DNA from: Bacteroidaceae bacterium
GTDB taxonomy: Bacteria; Bacteroidota; Bacteroidia; Bacteroidales; Bacteroidaceae
Assembly: GCA_900752815.1 (NCBI GenBank)
Contig: CAADWS010000182.1
Location: forward strand, 1 to 49,315
Reading direction: 5' to 3'
Length of the DNA: 49,315 bases
Shown here piece by piece: positions 37,235 to 45,589 of the stretch. Position 1 is the first letter of the stretch, and every line of letters begins with the position of its first letter. The translations under genes were made by a program, and so were the position numbers. Under the pieces are notes generated by a model. That model saw only the letters and a program-made list of their open reading frames with translations, made no database searches and was not told where the DNA came from.

Positions 37235-38728
37235 TCAGGCGGATTGCTGTTCTTTGATGGCTTTGCACAGGATGCGGATTTCCGCAATGAGCAGGAGCGT
37301 GAAGAGGGCCAGGAAAAGGAAGAACGTAGTCTGTACGGACGTCGTTTCCAGCTGGGACACTGCGGCACTGACGGGCAGCAGGTCCTGGATGGCCCACGGT
37401 TGCCGTCCCACTTCCGCGACAATCCATCCGGCCTGGCCTGCCAGATAAACGAACGGGATGCTCCAGAGTCCGGCATGCAGCAGCCAGCGTTTGTGTTCCA
37501 GACGCCGGCGGTAGCCATACCAGGCAATGGCCAGCAACACGAGCAGTAGCAGTCCGCCGGCACCCACCATGACGCGGAAAGCCCAGTAGATGAGCGTTAC
37601 GGGAGGGATGAGGTCTTCCGGCTGCTCCAGATAGCCATAGCCGAAGTAGTCGATGTGCTTTTTCAGTTCCTCGTGGGCTTTGGCTGCGGTTTCGGGGTTG
37701 GTCTTGTAGTTGGCACGGTAGTCGGCAAAGGCGGCCAGCGCCTGCTTGCCGTATTCGATTTTTTCGGCGGCCGGCAGGTGGCGGGTGCCGTCGGGCGTGG
37801 TATATCCGTCAAGCAGATCGCGGATGCCGGGCACGTAGCCGTCAACATCGTGGGTGGCCAGGATGGAGAGCATACCCGGCACTTCCACTCCCGGCACAAT
37901 GGAGAAGGGGGCGCGGGTGCCGCCCTGCTCCAGTCCTTCGGCTGCCGCAAGTTTCATGGGCTGCTGCCGGGCCACTTCGATTCCGGCCTTGTCGCCTGTA
38001 AACATAACGACGAGGGAGGCAAAGATGCCCACTGCCGCGGCCACGCGGACGGATGCCAGAGCCATGCGCTGGTTGCGCTGGCGGAGGAGGTACCAGCAGC
38101 TGACGCCTACCACGAAGACGGCGCCTGTGAGCCAGCCGCTCGATACGGAATGGAAAAATTTGATTACCGCTGTGGGCGAGAAGGCTACGGCCCAGAAGTC
38201 GACCATTTCATTGCGGACGGTTTCCGGGTTGAACTCCATGCCCACGGGATGCTGCATCCAGCTGTTGGCCACCAGAATCCACCAGGCGGAAAGGGTGGCG
38301 CCTATGCCGGTCAGCCAGGTGGCCGTCAGGTGGAAACGCCGGCTTACCTTGTTCCAGCCGAAAAACATGACGGCAATGAAGGTGGCCTCCATGAAAAAGG
38401 CCAGGATACCTTCGATGGCCAGCGGCGCACCGAAGATGTCGCCGACAAACCAGGAATAATTGCTCCAGTTCGTTCCGAATTCAAATTCCAGAATGATGCC
38501 GGTGGCCACTCCTATGGCAAAGTTGATACCGAATATCTTTTGCCAGAATTGTGCGGTGCTTTTCCAGAATTCGTCGTTGGTCCGTACGTAGACGCTTTCC
38601 ATGATGGCCATAATCAGGGCCAGTCCGAGCGTGAGCGGTACGAAGAGCCAGTGGTAGGCCGCTGTCAGGGCAAATTGTGCGCGCGACCAGTCAATGAGTG
38701 AGGCGCTGATGATTTCAAGTGGTTGCAT
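37235..38728 (-). CDS. cydA: cytochrome bd oxidase subunit I
   Basis: Haem-bearing subunit I of the quinol oxidase, 497 residues from the ATG at 38728, preceded by AGAGAAC; eight extra in-frame residues upstream are unlikely. His26 in AAYHWLFVPLTLGLA is the expected haem axial ligand, and GRQPWAIQDLLP near the C-terminus is a family hallmark. The periplasmic Q-loop between helices 6 and 7 is long, with the segment RDLLDGYTTPDGTRHLPAAE. cydB follows. Confidence 0.95.
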   Translation of the reverse strand: MQPLEIISASLIDWSRAQFALTAAYHWLFVPLTLGLALIMAIMESVYVRTNDEFWKSTAQFWQKIFGINFAIGVATGIILEFEFGTNWSNYSWFVGDIFGAPLAIEGILAFFMEATFIAVMFFGWNKVSRRFHLTATWLTGIGATLSAWWILVANSWMQHPVGMEFNPETVRNEMVDFWAVAFSPTAVIKFFHSVSSGWLTGAVFVVGVSCWYLLRQRNQRMALASVRVAAAVGIFASLVVMFTGDKAGIEVARQQPMKLAAAEGLEQGGTRAPFSIVPGVEVPGMLSILATHDVDGYVPGIRDLLDGYTTPDGTRHLPAAEKIEYGKQALAAFADYRANYKTNPETAAKAHEELKKHIDYFGYGYLEQPEDLIPPVTLIYWAFRVMVGAGGLLLLVLLAIAWYGYRRRLEHKRWLLHAGLWSIPFVYLAGQAGWIVAEVGRQPWAIQDLLPVSAAVSQLETTSVQTTFFLFLALFTLLLIAEIRILCKAIKEQQSA

Positions 38729-38779
38729 ATCGGTTCTCTTTTGGAGCGGCACGGAAACGTGTGCCGCTGTCGTCAGAAT

Positions 38780-38992
38780 TTATCGTGTCAGTTCCCGGGC
38801 CACGGCTTCCTGCTTTTCCTCTTCTGTCATGTTTTTCAGCACGGGCTGGAAGAAGAAGAGGCGCAGAATGGCAAACAGAATGAATAGCTTGAGCAGGATA
38901 ATGACCCACAGGATGCGGCCCCAGGTCATGTTCCTGAATCCTTCTGTATAGAAAAGGATGATTCGTTTGACTATGGCCGTGAGAGATTTCAT
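38780..38992 (-). CDS. small DUF4492 membrane protein upstream of cydA
   Basis: 70-residue protein from MKSLTAIVKRIILFYTEGF at 38992, with one membrane helix at about 26-48 (GRILWVIILLKLFILFAILR) and a charged C-terminus (NMTEEEKQEAVARELTR). Family DUF4492 is found in Bacteroidetes directly in front of cydAB, as here with 51 nt spacing. A role as accessory small subunit comparable to CydX is attractive but unproven; the sequence does not resemble CydX. The -7 element at 39006 lies only 6 nt from the start codon. Confidence 0.85.
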   Translation of the reverse strand: MKSLTAIVKRIILFYTEGFRNMTWGRILWVIILLKLFILFAILRLFFFQPVLKNMTEEEKQEAVARELTR

Positions 38993-38998
38993 TGAAAA

Positions 38999-39006
38999 CA
39001 AAGGTA
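38999..39006 (-). promoter_or_regulatory. -7 element of the cyd operon
   Basis: TACCTTTG on the minus strand ends 6 nt before the ATG of the DUF4492 gene, so transcription would begin at or next to the start codon. No good -33 element is seen. Confidence 0.5.
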
Positions 39007-39100
39007 TGGATATTTTTATAGATGGAAAAGAAAAAGCGTGTTTTTCGTATTTGTCGGCCCGTAAAAGGCGGGTGGCAGGGGCTTCAGGCATAAAACGGAA

Positions 39101-39136
39101 GGCGGCGGCTTCCGCTTGCTTGCGGGAGCCGCCGCC
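39101..39136 (-). terminator. tyrS terminator
   Basis: GGCGGCGGCT-TCCGC pairs with GCGGG-AGCCGCCGCC around TTGCTT, 34 nt after the tyrS stop. On the minus strand TTCCGTTTTA follows. Confidence 0.65.
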
Positions 39137-39169
39137 CGGTGACGGGTTGTCGTGTGCGGAGACAGTAGT

Positions 39170-40465
39170 TTATTTTACTGTCAGCAGGAAGTAATTCTTC
39201 TTTCCGCGCTGCACGAGCAGATATTTGCCGTCGATGAGGTCGTTTTCGGTGATGACCTGATCGAAAGCGGAGAGCTTTTCCTTGTTGAGGCTGACGCCGC
39301 CGCCCTGTGTCAGTTTGCGCATTTCGCCTTTTGAGGCAAAACATTGCGTTGTTTCGGCCAGGAGGTCTACGGCCTTGGCGCCGAGCGCCTGGTCGCGGCT
39401 TACTTCAAACTGCGGCACACCTTCGAACACGCTGAGCAGGGTAGCTTCGTCGAGTTTGCGGAGGCTTTCCTTGGTTGCCTTGCCGAAGAGGATGTTGGAG
39501 GCCTCGAGCGCCATTTCGTAGTCGGCGCGGCTGTGCACCATGCAGGTCACTTCTTCGCCCAGGCGCTTCTGGAGAAGGCGCAGGCCGGGGTCCTGCTTGT
39601 GCTGGGCAACGAGAGCGTCGATTTCCTCCTTGTCGAGCGAGGTGAATATCTTGATATAGCGTTCAGCTTCCTCGTCGCCCACGTTGAGCCAGAACTGGTA
39701 GAACTTGTAGGGCGTGGTGTAGCGGCGGTCGAGCCATACGTTGCCCTGTTCCGTCTTGCCGAACTTCTTGCCGTCGGCCTTGGTGATGAGCGGGCAGGTC
39801 AGGGCGAAGGCTTCGTGGTCACTGCCGAGTTTGCGGCGGATGAGCTCGGTGCCGGTGGTGATGTTGCCCCACTGGTCGGAGCCGCCCATCTGCAGTTTGC
39901 AGTTCTTCTCCTGATAGAGGTGCAGGAAGTCGTAGCCCTGAAGCAGCTGGTAGGTAAATTCGGTGAAGGAAAGGCCGTCGCTGGCTTCGCCGTTGAGGCG
40001 GCGCTTCACGCTGTCCTTCGCCATCATGTAGTTGACTGTGATGTGCTTGCCGATTTCGCGGGCAAAGTCAAGGAAGGAATAGTTCTTCATCCAGTCGTAG
40101 TTGTTGACCAGTTCGGCGGCGTTGGGGGCATCGCTGTCAAAGTCGAGGAAGTGGGCCAGCTGGGCCTTGATGCAGGCCACATTGTGCTTGAGCACGTCTT
40201 CCGTGAGCAGATTGCGCTCTGCGCTCTTGCCCGAGGGGTCGCCAATCATGCCGGTGGCACCTCCCACGAGAGCCAGCGGCTTGTGTCCGGCGCGCTGCAG
40301 GTGGCGCAGCATCATCACGCCGCACAGGTGGCCGATGTGGAGCGAGTCGGCCGTGGGGTCGATGCCTACATAGGCGGTCACCATCTCCCGGTTGAGGAGT
40401 TCTTCGGTGCCGGGCATCATTTGGTGGAGCATACCTCTCCACCGGAGTTCTTCTACGAAATTCAT
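39170..40465 (-). CDS. tyrS: tyrosyl-tRNA synthetase
   Basis: Class I aminoacyl-tRNA synthetase charging tRNA-Tyr, 431 residues. HIGH is intact at 43-46 and the KMSKS loop reads KFGKT near 235, as in the bacterial TyrRS family. The C-terminal S4-like RNA-binding domain is seen in [17 protein letters not shown]. It lies 61 nt after ybeY and may be transcribed with ruvB and ybeY. Confidence 0.96.
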   Translation of the reverse strand: MNFVEELRWRGMLHQMMPGTEELLNREMVTAYVGIDPTADSLHIGHLCGVMMLRHLQRAGHKPLALVGGATGMIGDPSGKSAERNLLTEDVLKHNVACIKAQLAHFLDFDSDAPNAAELVNNYDWMKNYSFLDFAREIGKHITVNYMMAKDSVKRRLNGEASDGLSFTEFTYQLLQGYDFLHLYQEKNCKLQMGGSDQWGNITTGTELIRRKLGSDHEAFALTCPLITKADGKKFGKTEQGNVWLDRRYTTPYKFYQFWLNVGDEEAERYIKIFTSLDKEEIDALVAQHKQDPGLRLLQKRLGEEVTCMVHSRADYEMALEASNILFGKATKESLRKLDEATLLSVFEGVPQFEVSRDQALGAKAVDLLAETTQCFASKGEMRKLTQGGGVSLNKEKLSAFDQVITENDLIDGKYLLVQRGKKNYFLLTVK

Positions 40466-40526
40466 AGTTTACTGTATATTATTGTTGTTGTTTTGATTTG
40501 CAGGAAAGTTCCGTTTCCGGGGCCGC

Positions 40527-40940
40527 TCAGGGGTGCATGGCGAGCGCTTCGTTTTCGGCGGCTTCCATGATTTCCCGTTCGCCGGGTCCCTTGTCGTTGA
40601 TGCCGCACAGGTGCAGGATGCCGTGGATGATGACGCGGCGGAGTTCGTCCTCGTAGGTCTTCCCGAACAGTTCGGCATTGGAGCGCACCGTGTCGAGACT
40701 GATGAAGAGGTCACCGCTGATGCGGTCGTCCTCGCAGTAGTCGAAGGTGATGATGTCCGTATAATAGTCGTGTTGCAGATACTGGCGGTTGACGTTGAGA
40801 ATCTCTGCGTCGTCGCAGAAGATGTAGGCGATTTCGCCGATGCGTTTGCCGTAGCGGGCGGCAACGGCCTTCACCCACGCCGAGTTGGCCCGGCGGGCAA
40901 TGGGAGGCATCTTGACATTGATGGTGTTATAGGATATCAT
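40527..40940 (-). CDS. ybeY: endoribonuclease YbeY, rRNA maturation
   Basis: Metal-dependent RNase for 16S rRNA 3' maturation and ribosome quality control. 137 residues. The zinc site usually reads HGxLHLxGYDH; here HGILHLCGINDKG gives His106 and His110 but lacks the third His, with Asp116 as a possible replacement ligand. The rest (DIITFDYCEDDRISGDLFIS) fits the family. It lies 70 nt after ruvB. Confidence 0.93.
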   Translation of the reverse strand: MISYNTINVKMPPIARRANSAWVKAVAARYGKRIGEIAYIFCDDAEILNVNRQYLQHDYYTDIITFDYCEDDRISGDLFISLDTVRSNAELFGKTYEDELRRVIIHGILHLCGINDKGPGEREIMEAAENEALAMHP

Positions 40941-41010
40941 GACGGCTGTTGAGGATAGTTTCTTTTTTTTGCGGGCCGCTGCCGGCGGCCGTGTTGTTTC
41001 CGGATGGGAT

Positions 41011-42051
41011 TCAGAAGAGGCTCTGCTGAATGGGACCGCCCGTGTAGGGGCTGCGGCCCAGATGCTCGAAGGCCAGTTCCGTCACCTCGCGGCCGCGGGG
41101 GGTGCGGCGGATGAAGCCTTCCTTGATGAGGAAAGGCTCGTAGACTTCCTCCAGCGTGCCGGGGTCTTCGCCGATGGCTGTTGCAATGGTGGAGACGCCC
41201 ACGGGGCCGCCCTTGAACTTGTCGATGATGGTCAGCAGAATCTTGTTGTCGATTTCATCGAGGCCGTAGCGGTCGATGTTGAGGGCTTCGAGGGCGAAGC
41301 GGGCGATGGCCGTGTCGATGCGGCCGTTGCCCTTGACTTGGGCAAAGTCGCGCACGCGGCGCAGCAGGGCGTTGGCAATACGCGGCGTGCCCCGGGAGCG
41401 GCCGGCGATTTCGGCGGCGGCGCGGCTGTCGATGGGGACGCGCAGGATGTCGGCCGAACGGCAGATGATGGTTTGCAGCGTGTCCGCGTCGTAGTATTCC
41501 AGGTGCAGGTTGATGCCGAAGCGGGCGCGCAGCGGGGCGGTGAGCAGACCGCTGCGGGTGGTGGCCCCCACGAGGGTGAAGGGGTTGAGGTCAATCTGTA
41601 TGGAGCGGGCGGCGGGGCCGCGGTCTATCATGATGTCGATGCGGTAGTCCTCCATGGCGGAATACAGGTATTCCTCCACGACGGGCGACAACCGGTGGAT
41701 TTCGTCGATGAAGAGCACGTCGTTGGGCTCAAGGCTGGTGAGGAGTCCGGCCAGGTCGCCCGGCTTGTCGAGCACCGGCCCCGACGTGATTTTGAAGCCC
41801 ACGCCCAGTTCGTTGGCAATGATGTTCGAGAGTGTTGTCTTGCCCAGGCCCGGAGGTCCGTGCAGCAGGGTGTGGTCGAGCGGTTCGCCGCGGTATTTGG
41901 CGGCTTCCACGAAGACGCGCAGATTCTCCACCACCTTCTGCTGGCCGCTGAAGTCGCCGAACGAAAGGGGGCGCAGAGCGTTTTCAAACTCTTTTTCCGA
42001 GGAAGAAGGGGCGCGTTGCTCCGAGCGTATGTCGAAAGTATCCTCAATCAT
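41011..42051 (-). CDS. ruvB: Holliday junction branch migration ATPase RuvB
   Basis: Hexameric AAA+ motor driving branch migration with RuvA. 346 residues. Walker [10 protein letters not shown] at 65-73, Walker B DEIHR at 116-120, sensor region [19 protein letters not shown], and the winged-helix C-terminal end with [14 protein letters not shown] -7 element at 42147 precedes it by about 95 nt. Confidence 0.97.
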   Translation of the reverse strand: MIEDTFDIRSEQRAPSSSEKEFENALRPLSFGDFSGQQKVVENLRVFVEAAKYRGEPLDHTLLHGPPGLGKTTLSNIIANELGVGFKITSGPVLDKPGDLAGLLTSLEPNDVLFIDEIHRLSPVVEEYLYSAMEDYRIDIMIDRGPAARSIQIDLNPFTLVGATTRSGLLTAPLRARFGINLHLEYYDADTLQTIICRSADILRVPIDSRAAAEIAGRSRGTPRIANALLRRVRDFAQVKGNGRIDTAIARFALEALNIDRYGLDEIDNKILLTIIDKFKGGPVGVSTIATAIGEDPGTLEEVYEPFLIKEGFIRRTPRGREVTELAFEHLGRSPYTGGPIQQSLF

Positions 42052-42146
42052 AATTTGTTGTGTGCATGATGGGTGGGCTGCTTCGGCGGGCCGGAAGCGT
42101 TGGCCGTCCGGGGCGGGTTGCCGCCGTGCCGTCAGCCCGTAGTGTG

Positions 42147-42154
42147 CAAAAATA
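42147..42154 (-). promoter_or_regulatory. -7 element of ruvB
   Basis: TATTTTTG on the minus strand fits TAnnTTTG, about 95 nt before the ruvB start. No clear -33 element. Confidence 0.45.
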
Positions 42155-42443
42155 CGAATTTTTATGCAGACAGAAGCCGCTCCGGGCGATGCTTTTTCTT
42201 TGTGCCGAAATGAAAAAGCGCTTTCCTGTAAGGAATTGCCGGTTTCGGGGCCCCGATTCCCGAGTGCGGCCGGGTGTCGGAGCGGGGCGGAAGTGGCGGA
42301 AAACGGCAGTAGGCAGAGGCTTGGCCGAAGCGTTTTGGGAAAGTGTATTTTTATGAAAGATTAACGGATACGCGGCTTCGCAACGGCTGTCCCGGCATCT
42401 GCAGCCGCCTTTCAGCCGGTCTCCGGGCGGGAGAGGAAAAACG

Positions 42444-42506
42444 GTCCTTACCGCCGAAAAATCGAAAGTAAGGACAGTTTTTCCGGAAGTAAGGACTGTT
42501 TCTGCG
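42444..42506 (+). repeat. 21-bp family repeats, two direct units plus one inverted
   Basis: AAAGTAAGGACAG at 42465 and GAAGTAAGGACTG at 42486 are exactly 21 bp apart, each with a T-rich 8-nt tail. GTCCTTAC at 42444-42451 is an inverted partial unit. Same family as at 18882, 29848 and 35763. Confidence 0.75.
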
Positions 42507-42537
42507 ATAAAAGCGACGTTTTTTTGCCGTTGGAATA

Positions 42538-42589
42538 CAAAAAGGGCAGGCGGAGAACACTCTGTCTTCTCCGCCTGCCGCCGCTACTG
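42538..42589 (-). ncRNA. candidate tiny RNA / terminator hairpin (copy 2)
   Basis: On the minus strand GGCAGGCGGAGAA pairs perfectly with TTCTCCGCCTGCC (13 bp) around a 9-nt loop, followed by CTTTTTG. It starts about 10 nt after the orphan promoter. No minus-strand gene lies upstream whose transcript it could end; the neighbour is divergent. An RNA of about 45 nt is predicted. Alternative: an attenuator in a long ruvB leader. Confidence 0.45.
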
Positions 42590-42642
42590 CAAAGATAATA
42601 CAAAATGGTCTGGAATCCAAATTCTGATTAAGAATCGTTAAC
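42590..42642 (-). promoter_or_regulatory. orphan promoter with conserved GTTAACGATTC box (copy 2)
   Basis: On the minus strand GTTAACGATTC (42642-42632), 15 bp to TTTG (42621-42618), 20 bp, TATCTTTG (42597-42590). Box, spacings and both promoter elements are the same as at 18746-18798, and TTTGGATT is shared as well. Confidence 0.75.
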
Positions 42643-42736
42643 ACGTGCCGGCCTGCGTTTCCGCTTCCGCGGATGTGCCGTGCCGCCGGCCGGAAGGAGG
42701 GCCGGCGCGCGCGGTCCGCAAGTTTGTGCCTGCAAG

Positions 42737-42768
42737 TTTGTGAACCTTGTTTTTTCTTTTTACTTTTG
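42737..42768 (+). promoter_or_regulatory. promoter of the SpmAB gene
   Basis: TTTG at 42737-42740, 20 bp, TACTTTTG at 42761-42768, a full match to the Bacteroidetes consensus. Leader of about 28 nt to the ATG at 42803. Confidence 0.7.
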
Positions 42769-42802
42769 CGCCTGTAATTTCCTTAATTCCTGTATCCGCA
42801 CC

Positions 42803-44035
42803 ATGCTACTCAATTACATCTGGCTTTCCTTTTTCCTCATCGCGTTCGTCATCGCGGTGGTCAAGCTGGTGGTGTGGGGCGACACGAGCGTGTTTCCTGC
42901 CATCATGGATTCCACTTTCGCCACGTCGCGCACGGCCTTTGAAATATCGCTGGGCCTTACCGGCGTGCTGTCCCTGTGGCTGGGCGTGATGAAGGTGGGG
43001 GAGCGCGGTGGTGTGGTGCAGGTGCTGGCCCGTCTGCTGGGGCCGCTGTTTGCCAGACTGTTTCCCGACATTCCGCGCAACCATCCGGTCATCGGCAACA
43101 TCTTCATGAACATTTCCGCCAATATGCTGGGGCTGGACAATGCGGCCACACCCCTGGGCCTCAAGGCGATGGAGGGTTTGCAGGAACTGAATGCGAAAAA
43201 GGACACGGCTTCCAACCCGATGATTATGTTCCTTGTGCTCAATACGTCGGGACTCACCATCATTCCCGTGAGCATCATGGTTTATCGCGCCCAGCAGGGA
43301 GCGGCACAGCCCACCGATGTGTTTGTACCCATCCTTCTGGCTACGTTTTTCTCGACGCTGGCCGGCATCCTGGTCACCAGTCTGTATCAGCGCATCAATC
43401 TCCTCAACCGCACGGTGCTGCTGACGCTGGGCGGACTCTCGGCCGGCGTGGCGGCGATGATATGGGGCTTCAGCCGGCTCAGCAGTGAGGAAATGGCGCT
43501 TTGGGGCAGCAATGTGGCCAATGTGCTGCTGCTGCTCATCATCGTGCTGTTCCTGCTGGCGGGAGTGCGGCGCAAGGTCAATGTCTACGAAGCTTTTGTC
43601 GAAGGCGCCAAGGACGGTTTCACCACGGCCGTGCGCATCATTCCCTATCTGGTGGCCATGCTGGTGGGCATCGGCGTGTTCCGCGCGTCGGGCGCCATGG
43701 ACTGGCTCATCGGCGGCCTGCAGTGGTGTGTGGCGCAGACGGGCTTCGACGCCGAGTGGGTGGGAGCCATGCCCACCGCCATCATGAAGCCCCTCAGCGG
43801 CAGTGGGGCCCGCGGCATGATGGTCGACGCCATGAGCACCTACGGGGCCGATTCGTTTGTGGGCCGTCTGAGCTGCATCTTCCAGGGTTCCACCGATACG
43901 ACCTTCTACATCCTGGCCGTTTACTTCGGTTCGGTGGGCGTGCGCAAGACGCGCCATGCCGTTACCTGCGGTCTGCTGGCCGACCTGGCCGGCATCGTGG
44001 CCGCCATAGCCGTGTGCTACCTCTTCTTCGGCTGA
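42803..44035 (+). CDS. SpmA-SpmB fusion, nucleoside-recognition (Gate) domain membrane protein
   Basis: 410 residues from MLLNYIWLSFFLIAF at 42803; the in-frame extension to 42680 overlaps the promoter. Two Gate/nucleoside-recognition halves with several helices each: the first half (FPDIPRNHPVIGNIFMNIS, then NMLGLDNAATPLGLKAM) matches SpmA, the second (ATAV-type segment and AMPTAIMKPLSGSGARGMM) matches SpmB. In spore formers the two are separate spore maturation proteins; Bacteroidetes do not sporulate, so the function here is not known, perhaps transport. First in a plus-strand row of four genes. Confidence 0.85.
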   Translation: MLLNYIWLSFFLIAFVIAVVKLVVWGDTSVFPAIMDSTFATSRTAFEISLGLTGVLSLWLGVMKVGERGGVVQVLARLLGPLFARLFPDIPRNHPVIGNIFMNISANMLGLDNAATPLGLKAMEGLQELNAKKDTASNPMIMFLVLNTSGLTIIPVSIMVYRAQQGAAQPTDVFVPILLATFFSTLAGILVTSLYQRINLLNRTVLLTLGGLSAGVAAMIWGFSRLSSEEMALWGSNVANVLLLLIIVLFLLAGVRRKVNVYEAFVEGAKDGFTTAVRIIPYLVAMLVGIGVFRASGAMDWLIGGLQWCVAQTGFDAEWVGAMPTAIMKPLSGSGARGMMVDAMSTYGADSFVGRLSCIFQGSTDTTFYILAVYFGSVGVRKTRHAVTCGLLADLAGIVAAIAVCYLFFG

Positions 44036-44091
44036 CGCGGCGGCCGGTCGCTCCGGCCTGTGTCTGAATCTTCCAGTTTTTGCATGAGAAT

Positions 44092-45534
44092 ATGGCATCA
44101 TTGAAATCGCTGGCCCGCGAAACGGCCATTTACGGACTGAGCAGCATTGTGGGGCGCTTCCTCAACTATCTGCTCGTGCCGCTCTACACTTTCCGCATTT
44201 CTTCCGCCTCGGGCGGCTACGGCGTTATCACCGAAATCTATGCCTACGTGGCATTGCTCCTGGTGCTGCTCACCTTCGGCATGGAAACGACCTTTTTCCG
44301 CTTTTCCAACAAGGAGGGTGAGGATGCCCGGCGCGTTTATTCCACCACGCTGCTGGCCGTGCTGGGCGTCGGGGTCTGCTTCCTGGCGGTTATCTTCGGT
44401 TTTCTCGATGAAATCGCCGCTTTTCTTCATTATTCTGACCATCCGGAATATCTCGGCATGATGGCGGCCTGTGTGGCCATCGATGCCTTCCAGTCCATAC
44501 CTTTTGCCTATTTGCGGCTGCAGAAGCGCGCGTTGAAGTTTGCCGCGCTCAAACTGCTGTTCATCTTTCTCAACATCTCGCTCAACCTGCTCTATTATGT
44601 AGTGCTGGGCAAGAGCGACGTGTTCTATGCCTTTGCCATCAACCTGTTCTGCACGGCGCTGATTACGGTGTTTTTCTATCCCGAACTCCGCTGTGTGCGC
44701 TGGACGCTCGACTGGCCGCTGTTGCGCCGCATGCTGCGCTACGCCTGGCCCATCCTGATTCTGGGCATTGCCGGCATCCTGAACCAGACGGCCGACAAGT
44801 TGATTTATTGCCGCCTGGTGGAAGGCGCTGCGGGCAAGACGCAGCTGGGCATTTATGGCGCCTGTGTCAAGATAGCCATGATTATGGCCATGATTACGCA
44901 GGCTTTCCGCTATGCCTACGAGCCCTTTGTCTTCGGCAAGGTGAAGGAGGCGGACAGCCGGCAGACGTATGCCGCGGCCATGAAGTATTTCGTCATCTTC
45001 ACGCTGCTGGCTTTCCTGGCCGTCATGGCCTATCTGGACGTGCTGAAGCATATCATCGCTCCCGACTACAGGGAGGGGCTCGACGTGGTGCCCATTGTCA
45101 TGGCGGCGGAAATCATGATGGGTATCTACTTCAATCTTTCGTTCTGGTATAAGCTGACCGACCGCACCGTGTGGGGAGCCTGGTTTTCCGGCATCGGCTG
45201 CGCCGTGCTCGTGGCTGTCAACGTGCTGTTTATTCCCCAGTACGGCTACATGGCTTGTGCCTGGGCCGGGTGTGCGGGCTATGGCACCGCCATGCTGCTC
45301 AGCTATTTCGTGGGGCAGCGGTATTATCCCATCAACTATCCGCTCAAATCCATCGGCAGCTATGTGTTGCTGGCCGCCTTCTTCTATGCCGTCATGGCCT
45401 TTTCGGCCCGTTTCATCGATGCTTTTTGGGGAAGGATAGCGGTCAATACGGTTTGTCTGGCGCTCTTTGCCGCACATATTCTCTATCACGACTTCCGTTT
45501 CTGGGAACGGGGTCGGAAACTTTCAGGCAACTGA
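44092..45534 (+). CDS. polysaccharide biosynthesis flippase (Wzx/MOP family)
   Basis: Membrane protein of 480 residues with about 12-14 helices, oligosaccharide flippase type of the MOP superfamily. N-terminus ASLKSLARETAIYGLSSIVGR is typical of Wzx-like exporters. The start at 44092 is chosen over a TTG 12 nt earlier. Probably moves a lipid-linked glycan across the inner membrane. No glycosyltransferases are near, so it is not part of a capsule locus. It lies 56 nt after the SpmAB gene. Confidence 0.85.
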   Translation: MASLKSLARETAIYGLSSIVGRFLNYLLVPLYTFRISSASGGYGVITEIYAYVALLLVLLTFGMETTFFRFSNKEGEDARRVYSTTLLAVLGVGVCFLAVIFGFLDEIAAFLHYSDHPEYLGMMAACVAIDAFQSIPFAYLRLQKRALKFAALKLLFIFLNISLNLLYYVVLGKSDVFYAFAINLFCTALITVFFYPELRCVRWTLDWPLLRRMLRYAWPILILGIAGILNQTADKLIYCRLVEGAAGKTQLGIYGACVKIAMIMAMITQAFRYAYEPFVFGKVKEADSRQTYAAAMKYFVIFTLLAFLAVMAYLDVLKHIIAPDYREGLDVVPIVMAAEIMMGIYFNLSFWYKLTDRTVWGAWFSGIGCAVLVAVNVLFIPQYGYMACAWAGCAGYGTAMLLSYFVGQRYYPINYPLKSIGSYVLLAAFFYAVMAFSARFIDAFWGRIAVNTVCLALFAAHILYHDFRFWERGRKLSGN

Positions 45535-45589
45535 CTTCTCCGCTGCCCGGCAACGGATGTTCTCGCGGGCAGCACCAGCACATGAAATT

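Larger units (their letters stand above)
42052..42802. other. divergent intergenic region with composite element
   Basis: Lies between ruvB and the plus-strand SpmAB gene. Contains the ruvB -7 element, a 12-bp palindrome TCGGGGCCCCGA (42245-42256), 21-bp repeats (42465-42506), a hairpin and orphan promoter on the minus strand (42538-42642) and the SpmAB promoter (42737-42768). Short open frames here look spurious. Confidence 0.6.

Noticed and set aside
42351..42644. 97-codon open frame on the minus strand as a gene
   Set aside because: It covers the repeat units, hairpin and promoter, and its residues reflect these elements; no family resemblance.
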